A stretch of 64,000 nucleotides of DNA from contig OY755191.1 of the NCBI GenBank assembly GCA_963576735.1, forward strand, positions 8,213,608 to 8,277,607, read 5' to 3'. Shown here one piece after another: positions 41,181-52,937 of this stretch. This DNA is from Bedellia somnulentella (Eukaryota; Arthropoda; Insecta; Lepidoptera; Bedelliidae). The first letter of the stretch is position 1. Every line of letters begins with the position of its first letter. The notes beneath the pieces are model-generated. The model was not told the origin of the DNA. It did no database searches and saw only the letters and a list, made by a program, of their open reading frames with translations. Made by a program: the position numbers and the translations under genes.

Positions 41181-41989
41181 AGATAAAATTAGAAAAATCT
41201 GTAAAAAGTACACAAAGTACAAGTACACTAATGTCATTTGTAAAATTTTATCATAATTCAATAATAAATTAAAGTGAAAACGCCAACCTGCATATTAGGA
41301 ATGCAATTTTAATTCTAAAATATTTTTGGTAGGCGCATATGCGCGATATGTCTTGAAGCGTTTCATAAAACTATGTGCGATGATGCGGTGAAAAACCAAA
41401 TACTCACTATTCATTATTTTAGAAACATGGAATAGTTTTAATAACTTAATATTGCAAAATTTACAATTAATAATCAATCAAAAATTAATATCTACTTAAG
41501 AATTTAATTCTCAACACCGTTTCATAAACATTCGTAGCAATCTAGGCCCATAATTAAAATATATGTATGGCTAACGCATTGCTTCCATACAAAGTAATGT
41601 AAACATTTTTAGATTGTCATTATTTTCATTTCGCGAATCAGAATACTTTTATTTAATTCGATTAAAAACTTTTTATCAATGTTACTTGCAACAGTTACGT
41701 GTGCGAACGCAATTTTTAATACCATTGCAATCTTTTCTAAATATTTCTGTGAAATAAGTGTAATTTGGTGCATCATTTAAAATTTTCCAGACTAATATTT
41801 ATGCAGACATAAAATATAAGTAGTTTAAAATTAATTGTGACTATTAATCTGCTGCGGGTTATCGTGGTAATCTCCTCAGATATTGGTGTTCAAATATAAA
41901 TTTAGACCTTCTTAATATTTTGGAGGAAGTGCATATTTCATACACAATAAGTATACATGTGATCTTTGTCTTAAGACTGCAATTTTGGA

Positions 41990-42110
41990 CGAGAAGATAT
42001 GGCGCAGCTTCCCGAACGCTGCCCAGCCGAGCTGGATTCGCCGGTTGACCTCATTCTTGAAGTTGGCTCTACCTAAGCGAATTGTTTGTCCCAGGTATAC
42101 GTCTTAGGAC
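41990..42110 (-). mobile_element. LINE fragment (tentative RTE type)
   Basis: gaacgctgcccagccgagct and cggttgacctcattcttgaa resemble, in reverse, the end of insect RTE ORFs. It borders the jockey-like LINE. Confidence 0.4.
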
Positions 42111-42189
42111 ATAAGTCTTTTAAATATGCATTGCCACTAATAATTACTAACGGCACAGAGAGGTGGCCTCTTACTAAGAATTATTATTA

Positions 42190-43863
42190 CAAGGCTTCAT
42201 AAGATTTTCAAAAAGCATTTGACAAGGTTGATCATAGACTTCTACTTCAGAAACTAGCGTTTAACGGCATTAAGGGAAATCTACTAAGGTGGTTTGCTTC
42301 CTACATATCGAACAGGACTCAATATGTTTCTGTTAACGGGAACAAATCTGGTCAACAAATGGTGACCTCGGGCGTGGTCCAAGGTTCTATAATCGGGCCT
42401 TTGCAGTATTCGCTCTTCATCAATGAAATAGGCCAATGCTTCAGGCATAGCATGGTCCTACTATTTGCTGATGACCTGAAGATGTACTGTCCCGTTAGAA
42501 CCCTCCAAGACCGTATAAATATGCAATCAGACCTTGATCGCTTTTATCTTTTCTGCAATCGTAACAAACTGCAACTTGCTCTCAATAAATGTAAACAAAT
42601 TTCATTTACTAGAAACCGCAATAAGATATTATTTAACTATAACATAGGTGGCCATCAAATCGAAAAAGTAACATCCATCCGCGATCTAGGTGTTGTTTTT
42701 GATGAAAAGTTGATCTTTCAGGAACACATTGACACTATATACAATAAAGCTTACCAAATGTTAGGATTCATATTGCGAACAAGCAAATCATTTAGAAATG
42801 CATCTACTTTAATATATCTCTACAAAACTCTTGTCAGATCACAGCTGGAATATGCTTCAGTAATTTGGAATCCCTATTTTCAGTTGTACATTAACAAATT
42901 GGAGTCTATACAAAAAAAAGCCCTCAAAGCTATACATTACAAACTAACTCGATCAAGAATGTCCTATCATAACCTTTTAACTCTATATAAATTAGCACCT
43001 CTTAGTCAAAGGCGTACAGTGACCGACGTAGCAGTTTTATATAATACTAGTGGATCGTCCCAGCTTCGCACGGGTAGCGTTGATTTTTAAATATCTAAGG
43101 TTACTTTCTTTAGTCACTGCTCAAGCATTGTGAAATTCAGCGTAATGTTTTCAATTTATTAAATTTCTAGCACTCCCTTAACAGTGTAGTTTGGTGAATT
43201 TGAATGCGCTTTAATGAACGGTTCAGTATTTCCGTTTAATAGCAAATTTTGTAATAAAACGCCATGAAGTATTTATAACAATCTAAAAAATAAATCATTA
43301 CGTTATGTAGGATGCAACTACTGGCGCCATCTAGTATGTTATATGTAAATTAGTAAAGATTTGGTTTCGATCACGGGCGCGATGGCTTATTTTATAAATA
43401 ATTTCGGTGTTTGTCTACCGATTTCTATGATTCTTTTTTTATTAAATAGGTAATAATGTTACCTTTTGTAAATTAGGGATGAGTGAGAGGTTTACAAACG
43501 TAAGAGTAAACAAATATAATCAGGATGTTCCGAACTGCTAAGCTATCTGGAATGACACGTGATATTGTGAGTCAACCGTAAAAGATAGACATATACTGTT
43601 GAGGATTTTTTTTTAGATAATTTTATGAAGAATATTTCCGCCACACATGATTTCTATGTAAGTATAACCATTAAGGCTGCACACGCGACGGAAGCTTAAA
43701 AAATGGAGTAACTTCTCCCGTTTTCCCAAAATTTCCCAAAATTCCCCTTTACTTCTCTGCTAGAAAGTATACAAAAACCTGCGCAGGAGTATGAAGAATA
43801 ATTGTACCAAGTTTCGTTAAAATCCGTCGAGTAGTTTTTGTTTCCATAAGGAACATACAAACC

Positions 43864-43917
<54 letters not shown>

Positions 43918-44537
43918 AATTTTACTGATTGCATTTTTGGCATCAGTATCGATTCCTAATCACCACCTGATAGTTATTTTGAAAATATATTTCATGTACA
44001 GAATTGACCTCTCTACAGATTTATTATAAGTATAGATATGTAATAATAATTTTAAATGTCGATTAGCAGTTGAAGAAATAAAATACCAAGTTCCGCGCTC
44101 CATAAACGGTAGACGTCCACATACTAATTTATTTCATGAGCAGCCCAGCAAAACTATAGCAGGCAACCGAGCTCCCCTAAACAGAATATGTCACACTTAC
44201 AACGAATACTTCAGTGATATTGATATTTTTAATTGCACCTTAAGACAGCTTAAGCTCCAGGCAGCGGAGACCCTGATTCGACAGTGATATGATGTTATTT
44301 GGTTTAGTTATTATCTAGGTTTTTTTTTGTATATATATTTGAATGTTAGCTTTAGATACTTTTCTCTTATTTACGTTTTTTTTTTCATAATAATACCACT
44401 TTATGTCCTCGTGATAAACGTCAAAGTAACGAATTGACAATAACATTTAATGTCTTTTATCACCAATGTATGTACAAAATTTGTTACCATTGTTTGTCCT
44501 TAATAAATAAATAAATAAATAAATAATAAATAAATAA
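42190..44537 (+). mobile_element. Jockey-like LINE, 5'-truncated, split by a Helitron
   Basis: The RT starts at FQKAFDKVDHRLLLQKLAF, then VVQGSIIGPLQYSLFINE, LLFADDLKMYC, SIRDLGVVFDEKLIFQEH, VRSQLEYASVIWNPYF. The frame breaks at 43046 where the Helitron enters and resumes after 44037 with FKCRLAVEEIKYQVPRSING to a stop near 44287. The 3' UTR ends in (aaat)n at 44503-44537. Catalytic FADD is present; the upstream third is missing. Confidence 0.88.
43047..44036 (-). mobile_element. Helitron, non-autonomous, ~990 bp
   Basis: Same family as 18655-19456: minus-strand 5' TCTATACTTATAATAAATCT, 3' ...GATCCACTAG, between host A (43046) and T (44037). It contains an expanded (acag)n tract at 43863-43916 (13 units), against about 3 units in the first copy. 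Confidence 0.85.
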
Positions 44538-44574
44538 GAAGGCTCAGGGTCCAAATTCCTATGTTAGGGGTTTA

Positions 44575-44760
44575 ACTACGCGATCGAATCTGCAACGAGG
44601 AGATCCATAGAAGCTGGTTCTTCTGTGGATCTCCTCTGACATAAACAGTTGCAAAACTGAAGTAGCAATGGGCAGGGGGCACAGCACAGGACCGGTACTT
44701 GTGGAGATCTTTGAAGGAAGCTTATGTCAAGCAGTGGACGCCTATTGACTGATGATGATC
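44575..44760 (+). mobile_element. LINE 3' fragment (tentative)
   Basis: tgaagtagcaatgggcaggg and caagcagtggacgcctattg, then gatgatgat, is a pattern common at RTE-type LINE 3' ends in insects. No frame survives. Confidence 0.5.
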
Positions 44761-44794
44761 TATACGTACCTATTTCATACACATACTAACGCCA

Positions 44795-45012
44795 TTTATT
44801 TCCATTTGGGTTGACATAGACTGTCGATCGCGACTTTGTACGTCCTGGCAAATCTCTACAGCGTCGTCTACATTCATAAATCTATTCTTACACGCCCTTG
44901 TATTTTTCATACTTCCTGCACCTGCCTTTTTAATAATGTTCTCTATTTGATCTAAATGTGTCCTCCGTGGTCGTCTTCTAATAATACCACCCTCCATATT
45001 GGCCACAACCAA
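44795..45012 (-). mobile_element. RTE-like LINE 3' fragment
   Basis: The minus strand encodes RRRPRRTHLDQIENIIKKAG, then SMKNTRACKNRFMNVDDAVE, matching the C-terminal ~70 residues of the LINE at 19541. The stop/tail ...gccattt.. is present near 44790. Confidence 0.85.
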
Positions 45013-45239
45013 TACCCTTAAAATGATTCGCTTTTCCTAATACTCAATTCAGTCAATACTAATATTAAAATTAGTAACGCCTGATTCAATCCAATATCAA
45101 TTCAGTCAGTCAACTTGATTGGCCGCACTTTAACATATAAGTGCTAGAGTTGTGGCCATCTGTTGCATTTTTATTGAAACTCAATGAACTGTCAGTTTGA
45201 AAACCCCTCATTCTTCTGCATCATTGCCGCGTGATCCGC

Positions 45240-47110
45240 TGTATCTTTTAACACATTAAATGTTAGTATTATTATTTTGCCCTATCGCCTTTAAGGCTTT
45301 GTAACATTCGTATATAAGCCCTGAACAACACTTGTAGCTCATTAGGGTTTGAAGGACTGATTTGCTATTCAAGAGAATGCGGATTGGAAGTTCTCTGATT
45401 TTCCTCGCTAACACTGCTTGGGCGGAGTTCGATTGAGTGCAAGGCAATCTGTCTGAAAGATTGAATTGGAGATGACCATTGGTATTGCGATTTTTATCTG
45501 CAGGTCTTCGGAGAATACTCCCGTTCCTGTGACAGATTTCATAATTGAGCCGTCTGCAAATATCCTTATTTATCTCTGATTCAGGTCATCGTTTGGATTT
45601 TCAGACGGTTGCAGTTTGTTCTCCTTGTCGAAGAGGAATAATTTGGGAATCTTATCGATCACGGTCGATATTCAAGGTGCCTCTTTCACTATTCTGCTGA
45701 GACATTCGGCTGATTTCGGTGTTGGGGACTTTCTTTGATTTCCATAACTTGTTTGTATATAGTCTGATAGCTGAGACAGTAGCTTCTTGTATAATAAATA
45801 AGTGGTATTAGGTTTAGCATTATTTTAAGGGCGGCAGAGTAGGGGCGGTTGTTATATGTCCCTTAGCCACTAGAGTCACACACCGCAAGAGTCTGGTGGG
45901 ACACACACACTAGTCTTTAAAAGCTTTGTAATCTGGTTCACACTGTACTTATTTCTGTATGTTGCCATCAGCGCCGTTGCAGAGTATATGGACTCATCGT
46001 AGCTGTATACACCCATACAATTATTTTTAGACCCAATCGTTTTCCTGTTAGGCTTCTGCAATGCTATACTAGCCTTCTTCAGTTTGCTCTCTATGTGGCA
46101 GCTCCAGTTCAGTTTACTGTCAACGATTATTCCCGGTGGTTGACAGCGTCAGTTTTTTTGTTGAAAAGCTTGGGCAAGTTGTAGTTATCTAGTTTTCACT
46201 TATTGGTTAACATTATCAGTTTAGTTTAGTCTGTACCACCTCTCTATTATTCGTAAGACTGATTGCGTAACATCGCAGACTATAGTTGCATATTTACCAG
46301 TTATTAAAATAATAGTATCATCAGCATATCTATGACGTTGAGTTCTGAGATAAGGTCGTTCGCAAATAGGTTCCATAGCAGCATAGACTGCACGCCACCC
46401 TGCGGATGCTTTTGCACTTTTTGGTCTTCTGACACAATTTACTCGGCTTTCAAGCATTTTTCCTATCCAAGATAATAGCATTTTTGGGACTTGATGTGGA
46501 TGGACATCGTGAATACCATCAAATTCCATTTAGTCGAAAGGTGTTTTGATATCTTGGAAACTTGCTAAATAAATGATTTTCTCTTTAATAACTTCTTCCG
46601 CAACACATGTTGCTGCATGTAAACCTGACTCCGTATATATTGGATTAGTATAATAAGTTTCCCCGTATTTGGGTAAAAACTACATTTTAACTCCCCGCCA
46701 TCATCTGGGTATCTAAAGGCTAAGCGTGCTTGCAAACAGGTGTAGGATGACTTTAATTCCCCATTGCAGCAATCCTGAAACGACTTTGTCTATTCTTGAG
46801 GCTTTGAATGTTTGGAAACTGCTTTTAGTCCACTTCACTTTGTCATAAGATGCCTAATCTGTCATCAGCTTCCAATCAGACTCTGTTGGATTAATTGTTG
46901 TATATCTCCAGTCATTACTAAATGAGATTGCTGTATCCGGGAAGTGAGTGACGACGAGCACTCGATGCGGTTCCTCAAGTGATCCAGTGTAAATGTTATT
47001 TGGTTCTTGATAGATCCTATTCCGTTATTAGGTTTACTGGAAATAAGCTTTCTTCTAAGTTTAGTTTCGCTTCCAGGTGGATCCCTCTGGAAGCAACCGT
47101 CGCGTCGCGT
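45240..47110 (-). mobile_element. Decayed I/R1-group LINE with RNase H
   Basis: Read from the right: a pre-RT region (WREVK, FLPKYGETYYTNP), then ESGLHAATCVAEEVIKEK, FDGIHDVHPHQVPKMLLSWI, GKMLESRVNC, RHRYADDTIILITGKY, and after ~1 kb an RNase H-like LLNSKSVLQTLMSYKCCSGL. The motifs lie in several frames with many stops. It is an old copy, unlike the intact LINE at 49607. Confidence 0.68.
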
Positions 47111-47403
47111 TCTCTTGAACGCCCTTCTTGAAACTCGCCACTTCGTTACTTATACTCGATACGAGATATAAAATATTTCTTTATTTATAGAACAATTGTA
47201 AGAAATTACTCGATAATTGAAATTTCCCTTAGGTCAGCTTGTTATGTTTAAAGATGTTTAAGGGTGATCCCTTATGGTTATGACTGAACAAGTATGTATC
47301 ATTTGCTACTGATTTATATACATTTCATAATTAATTTAAATGAGTAGCAAATGATTTATAATTGTTGAGTGAAAAATACGTTACCGTATAAAATATTGGG
47401 AAA

Positions 47404-48120
47404 ATGGCATTCATTACAATATCGAAAGAGCAATTGTTTTACAGCAAAAAGGTGGCTAAAAAGTATACAATTAGCGATTATATTTTTAGTTTGTTAGTTT
47501 CAGCGCTCGCTATGGTGAAAAATATGTCACAGGGATATGGTAAAAATAAGGATTTAATCAAATCCCTAAGTGATATGATCAAATCCCGGCACGTGATAAA
47601 ATCATGACAAGCTTTTAACATATCCCTAAACAAATCTAGAGATTTGGCCCAACCTCTTTCAAAATCTAGTGAATTGATGAAATCCTTTACGATTTCAGTG
47701 AAATGTCAAAATTACATGTTGTTCCTGTTTTTTTACCGCACCCTCTTCCTCACCACGCAGTTGATGTGCCCAAAGTGTACCAGTCTACCAGATTCAGTCA
47801 ATATTACAGGAAACGTACTAGATAAGAAAAACTATTTATTTCACATCGGCGGCACTTCAACTGCGTCAATGGGTCGAGGGCATAAAAACATATTGGGCAG
47901 ATTGGGCGTATTGGGTTAAAATGGGCAAAAATGAATTTACGCCGAATAAATGCCCAATCGCTGGGCGGAAACAGTAAACCTTACTTTAATATTAAACGAC
48001 AAGTGGATCATTATTTTAACAGTGTTTAGCATATACATATACATCAGCGTCATAAAAATATAGGAATAAGAAGTAATAATATGCCAAATATGGGCACATA
48101 AGTACTTTAAATTCTTACTT
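47404..48120. other. Unclassified AT-rich segment with short repeats
   Basis: agggatatggtaaaa, aaatccctaa and aaatcccggcacgtgataa recur in both orientations over 47530-47660, like a MITE, but no ends could be fixed. gggcatt/tgcccaat words at 47900-47970 recur near 56540-56620. Nothing coding was recognised. Confidence 0.35.
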
Positions 48121-48121
48121 A

Positions 48122-48430
48122 GACGACATGATAGTCCAATGGGTAGAACACCCGCCCGTAAACAGACAGGCGTGAGTTAAAATCCCGGGTCGGGCCTACA
48201 CCAATTTGTCTTTTTTAAAGACATATGTGTGGTTAATTTATCATGGTTGTTAACGGTGAAGGAAAACATCGTGAGGAAACCCACATGGCCGAGTTGTACT
48301 TAGCCATGTGACAGTGTATTCGTACAAAACGGCGATAGGCCTACCCCCTATCACGTCACGTGATGTTCCGAAGTATTGGTACCTCTGCCAACCCCTTCGG
48401 GGATAAACGGCGTGAACGTTTATGTTATGA
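48122..48430 (+). mobile_element. S1 SINE, plus orientation
   Basis: It starts at the tRNA-like head gacatgatagtccaatgggt, then gagttaaaatcccgggtcgg, and ends cgttcacgccg-complement then gtttatgttatg. It is the only S1 on the plus strand here. The following 48431-48890 is AT-rich with nothing recognised. Confidence 0.88.
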
Positions 48431-48869
48431 TTTGTTAAATTCTAAATCTTAACCCACTTTTACTTTGACCGATCATAATTTATACACTTACAATAAAAAA
48501 TCACATTCAATGATATCAAGCTATAGAGTAGCTATGAGATAGTAACTTTAGTATAACGTATAATGTAATAAAGCAACTAAGCGAAAAAACATAAAAAACA
48601 TATTTTATATTTATTTTTTTATGATTTTTGACATAGTAACGGTATATTCCGCTAACATATTTTTAACAAGTGAAAATACTCACGTTCACGCCACTTGTTA
48701 TCCTCAAAGGGGATAAAATAATACTTAGGTATTAGGGCTTTAAACTGACAAACTGTTCGTGTTTAAATAGTAAGGGTCAATGAGCATCAATGTATGAAAA
48801 AAAAACACAGCGGACTCGGATGATTTTGATGTGATAATTTAGCGGTAGATGGTGCTACTCCAGTAAAGG

Positions 48870-48990
48870 TTACCAATTTTCGCGCCAGTGATCAATTGAT
48901 ACTATAGCTCAGTTGGCAAAGCGACGGGGGCGTATACCCGGATGTCGTGGGTTCGAGTCCCGCTGCTAGATTTTTGTTCACTTGTTGTAG
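48870..48990 (+). repeat. S3 tRNA-like repeat, single copy
   Basis: tatagctcagttggcaaagc (A box), gcgtatacccggatg and cgtgggttcgagtcccgctg (B box). No inverted partner is nearby, unlike the three other S3 loci. Confidence 0.75.
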
Positions 48991-49036
48991 CTGGCACCAC
49001 TTTTTGTTAGTCCAGGTTTAGTAAACCTTTTTGCTG

Positions 49037-49275
49037 TGTCGGCTTAGTACCGTATTAAAATAGCGCTACCTCATATCTTCCCATAGGTTAACGTAAGAGG
49101 CGACTAAGGGTATCGGGGCTTTTTAAGTTCCTTTTGGGCAATGCGGTTGGAGACCCGTCACCAAAAATATTTATAAAACTTAACTTCAAAAAGTGGCTAA
49201 AGAATTTTAAGATTCAGAAGAGCAGGCTACCCGTTTTAGGTATTTCTAGCCGTGAGTAGATGGATGTATGTATGT
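49037..49275 (-). mobile_element. S2 repeat
   Basis: gtgtcggcttagtaccgtat to gccgtgagtagatggatgta, with normal internal order and several substitutions. Confidence 0.8.
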
Positions 49276-49606
49276 ATGCTTTTAAAAACGTAAAGCAAAG
49301 CGCTCGCTCTGTATTATTTATTTTATGGCGCTCTTAGCTTTCATTACGCGTTTGTCTTGTCTTGCCGCGCTCATAGCTTTTCCATATTTGTTATTATTAC
49401 CTGTTATACTTTCGACTCACCGTAAAAGCACTTTTTGCATTTGCAGCGTAGAACATAATAAAATTTATATATTCTATTCTAACAAATAAAATGAGTTGAC
49501 GTGGATGTTCATACTTTAAAAGAAATTAAAAAAATGTTCCTGGTAAAAAAGATGACATGTCAAAAAATGGCAGCTGTCAGAATTCTACGCAATTAAAAAT
49601 CTAGGT

Positions 49607-51697
49607 TAGCATTCGCTCTCAATCTTCTTCATCTCCGTCTCCCGCAAGACTTGTCTGGAAAGGTCTCCCCCAGGGATCTGTGCTTAGTCCTCTACTTTAT
49701 AATCTTTACACATCACTCTTAGAATACTCCGTGACAAGCTTTTGCAACATATTACAATATGCTGATGACATTTGTCTCTATGTATCTGCTAAAGATATTT
49801 CTGTAGCTGAACAACGTATCAACCGAGCCCTTGATTACCTTGATTCCTGGTTATCTGAACATGGTCTTTCCGTTTCAGCTCCTAAGAGCAAATCAATAAT
49901 TTTTACTCGCAAGTATAACGTTCCCTCCGTTTGTATTAAAGTAAATGATGTAGTAATTCCAACTGTTGATAATGTTAAATTTTTAGGGGTCATTTTAGAC
50001 TCTAGGCTATCAGGAAATGCTCATATTAATTATATAGTTGAAAAATGCGAAAAGAGCATTAACGTTATACGGTGTTTATCTGGTGTGTGGTGGGGTTCTC
50101 ATCCCTTCACCCAAAAATTGCTCTATAACGCTATTGTTCGCAGCCATTTTGACTATGGTCTATTCTTACTATGCCCTTGTAAGTTAGCTTTAGAAAAAAT
50201 TAACAAACTGCAATCTAAATGCCTCCGTATTATATTGGGTGCAATGAAGTCGTCCCCAATTAATGCCATGCAAGTTGAATGTGCAGAGTGCCCTTTATCA
50301 ATCAGAAGACAATACCTTTGCGACCAATTCCTATTCAAAGTTGCCCAATCTTCGTCTCACCCCCTTATGGATAAACTCCGGATTCTCAATTCATTAAGTA
50401 CTTCTGACAGAGAATTCCCACTTCTAAGAAGTTATAACTTTCTTCAAAATTTACAAAATCCTATTTCCCAATATTCTACTAATCCTTTGTTCCTAATCCC
50501 CTACGAAGCTCTTATTTTCCAGCCTAATATTTTATTTAACCTCGGTATTCATAAAGATCTTCCCGACCCTAACAAGTCCCTGAGGTCATGCATCACAGAA
50601 ACAATGTCGGATAGACTTGAAATTTACACTGACGCTTCTAAACTTGACAATAGTCTTGTTGGTGCAGCTGCATGGATTCCCAAATACAAAATCATACTAT
50701 CTCAAAAATGTCCAGCCGAATCATCCGTCTTTACTGGTGAATCTGTTGCTATTTTAGAAGCTATTAAGTTCTGTGTATCTCATAACATACAAAAAGCGTC
50801 AATTCTGTCTGATTGCCTGAGCAGTTTACAAGCCATAACATCCAATCCATTTAGAAGTAAGAATAAATTCCCCATTATATTAGAAATCAAAAACCATCTC
50901 TTCACTTGTCATTCGAAAAAAATTGACATTATCATTGGCTGGATTCCCAGTCACTGTGGCATTTCTGGAAATGAGTTGGCTGATAATTATGCCAAATTAG
51001 CCATTAGTTCCGGCTGTATTGATTATTCAATAATCTATAGTCATGATTTTTGCTCGTTAGCCAGGCCTCGAATGTTTGAATCTTGGAAATTGCTTTGGCT
51101 CCAGTCAAAATCTTTAAAAGGTAAATATTACGGTGATATCCAGGGTGACGAAATTCCGTCTAGACCTTGGTTTTTCAAATGTAAATCTGCTGACAAATGG
51201 GTAGCATCCACTATTTGTAGACTTCGTTTAGGTCATTCGTGTACTCCGGTTCACCTTGCTAAAATAAGGATAAGGGACAGTTCGATTTGCGAGTGTGGAT
51301 TAGATGAAGGAACAGTTGACCATATTTTTTTCGCATGTCCTAATTTATCATTTTCTTTATATGATGTTTTGCCTCCTTTCATCCCTCTTCCTACTAATTT
51401 TACATGTTTACTTTGTTTTGTATATACCCCTTTCATTAAAACTTTGTGTCATTTCATCAAGGTCCATAATATAAAATTATAATGCATTCTTTTTGTTCAT
51501 ATTGATAATTTTGTAGTAATTATTTTGTTGGTAATATTTATTTTATTTTTCAACCATGAATGATCAATGAGTGTATGTAAATCAGTTTCAAATTGTTTTT
51601 TAACTTTTCAAAATGTGTTTTCTTTTCACTGGACGTTGGCAAAGTTACTGTGTTAAAACACGGTCAAAGGCCATTGAAGAAAAATTGAATTGAATTG
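49607..51697 (+). mobile_element. I-clade-like LINE with RNase H, 5'-truncated, clean insertion
   Basis: A 10-bp target duplication aaatctaggt flanks it (49597-49606, 51698-51707). The frame 49608-51482 is intact over ~625 residues: GLPQGSVLSPLLYN, LQYADDICLYVS, NVKFLGVILDSRL. An RNase H domain follows (EIYTDASKLDNS, FTGESVAILEA, SILSDCLSSLQ, IPSHCGISGNELADNYAKLA), then a cysteine-rich end (ICECGLDEGTVDHIFFACP). The 3' tail is (gaatt)n. The intact frame and duplication show a recent insertion. Confidence 0.93.
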
Positions 51698-51708
51698 AAA
51701 TCTAGGTA

Positions 51709-52723
51709 CAGATCCACAATCTTTTCTTGGCCGGCGGCGACTACTGCTACAACTGTCGCCATTTTGAAATTTCGGCCTGTCATTGTCAGTTAGTTCTCAA
51801 CCAAATAAAAGTTGTAGGGTGACCTACGTATATAATTAATTATCACTTTCGTTAATATGTTTGTAGTGGAAACTTTTTTTTAAAACAATTATTTTTATGA
51901 TGTATCTTTGCTTATTAATAAACGCTTTCATTTCCAGTATTCAATATAAAATTAATGAAAATTATTATTTATTTTGTTAAATTTTATCTAAGTAGGCTAA
52001 CACCGTCCGAAAAGTTGTGCGCGCATGACTAAAGCGGTGCGGGTTACGGGAAGTGGGGAAATACTCCCGAATAAGATTTCACTTCGTATACACTGATGCG
52101 TGGGATCTAATCCTAATGCGGGGATGTACCAATGTGTCATTTCTTAAGTCATAACTGTCTGACATATATATATATATATATATATACAAGGCTAATACGA
52201 CATGATAGCTTAATAGGCAGAACACCGGTTAACGTGCAATCCTAAGGTTGATAGCCTTAAATATGCGTATTTAGGAATGTTATTTCAAAAATAACATACA
52301 TACATACATATACTCAAGGCTATCAATCCCTAGAAGGGGTAGCCAGAGCTAAAGAATTAGAAATTGCTCAGCCACTTCTGGAAGTTGCGTGTGGTAAAGA
52401 TGGTAAAATAAAGGTTATTGGTGATGGGTCTCCAACCGCATCGCCCAAAAATCTCTTAAAAGCCCCAATACCGTTAGTCGCCTCTTATGTACACCCACCG
52501 GCATAAATGGGGTAGTGCTATTCTAAGCCTACACTACGCAGCAACCAGTTATTAATTAAATGAATATTATATAAATTGTTTTATTAAGACATTTCAATAC
52601 ATAAATAAATTAGCCTGTATGATGTAAAATTGTTTCCCTTATAATGGTTAATTTTTATTTACTGGCAATACTAATATCGATGACAGCGACGCCCTTACCG
52701 GCCAAGAAAAGATTGTGGATATG
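51709..52723. mobile_element. TA-flanked TIR element (mariner-like MITE)
   Basis: TA at 51707-51708 and 52724-52725. TIRs begin cagatccacaatcttttctt and, at the other end, catatccacaatcttttctt, continuing ggccgg. TA duplication fits Tc1/mariner. The interior holds an S1 head fragment (52196-52245) and an S2 copy. No transposase. Confidence 0.75.
52297..52545 (+). mobile_element. S2 repeat, near full length
   Basis: acatacatatactcaaggct to tgctattctaagcctacact; full S2 order including gtctccaaccgcatcgccca. Confidence 0.88.
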
Positions 52724-52937
52724 TATAAAATAGCTAGATTGAATCCGGTAGAATGTCAATGTCAATTTGGTCTCAACCTCAGACCAATTAGACCGGGACA
52801 CGCCTTACAAGGCGTTACCCCTCTGTCAAAGGTACATGATTCTGAATCTAGTCCATTTATAAAAACTACTTCAACGGCCATTTTTAAATCATTTCACCGT
52901 GTCCGTGGTGATGGAAAGTGCTCTCGGAAAAATGCCT

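Noticed and set aside
43749..43943. Frame with CLSVCLSVCLSVC repeats
   Set aside because: Translation of the (acag)n microsatellite inside a Helitron.
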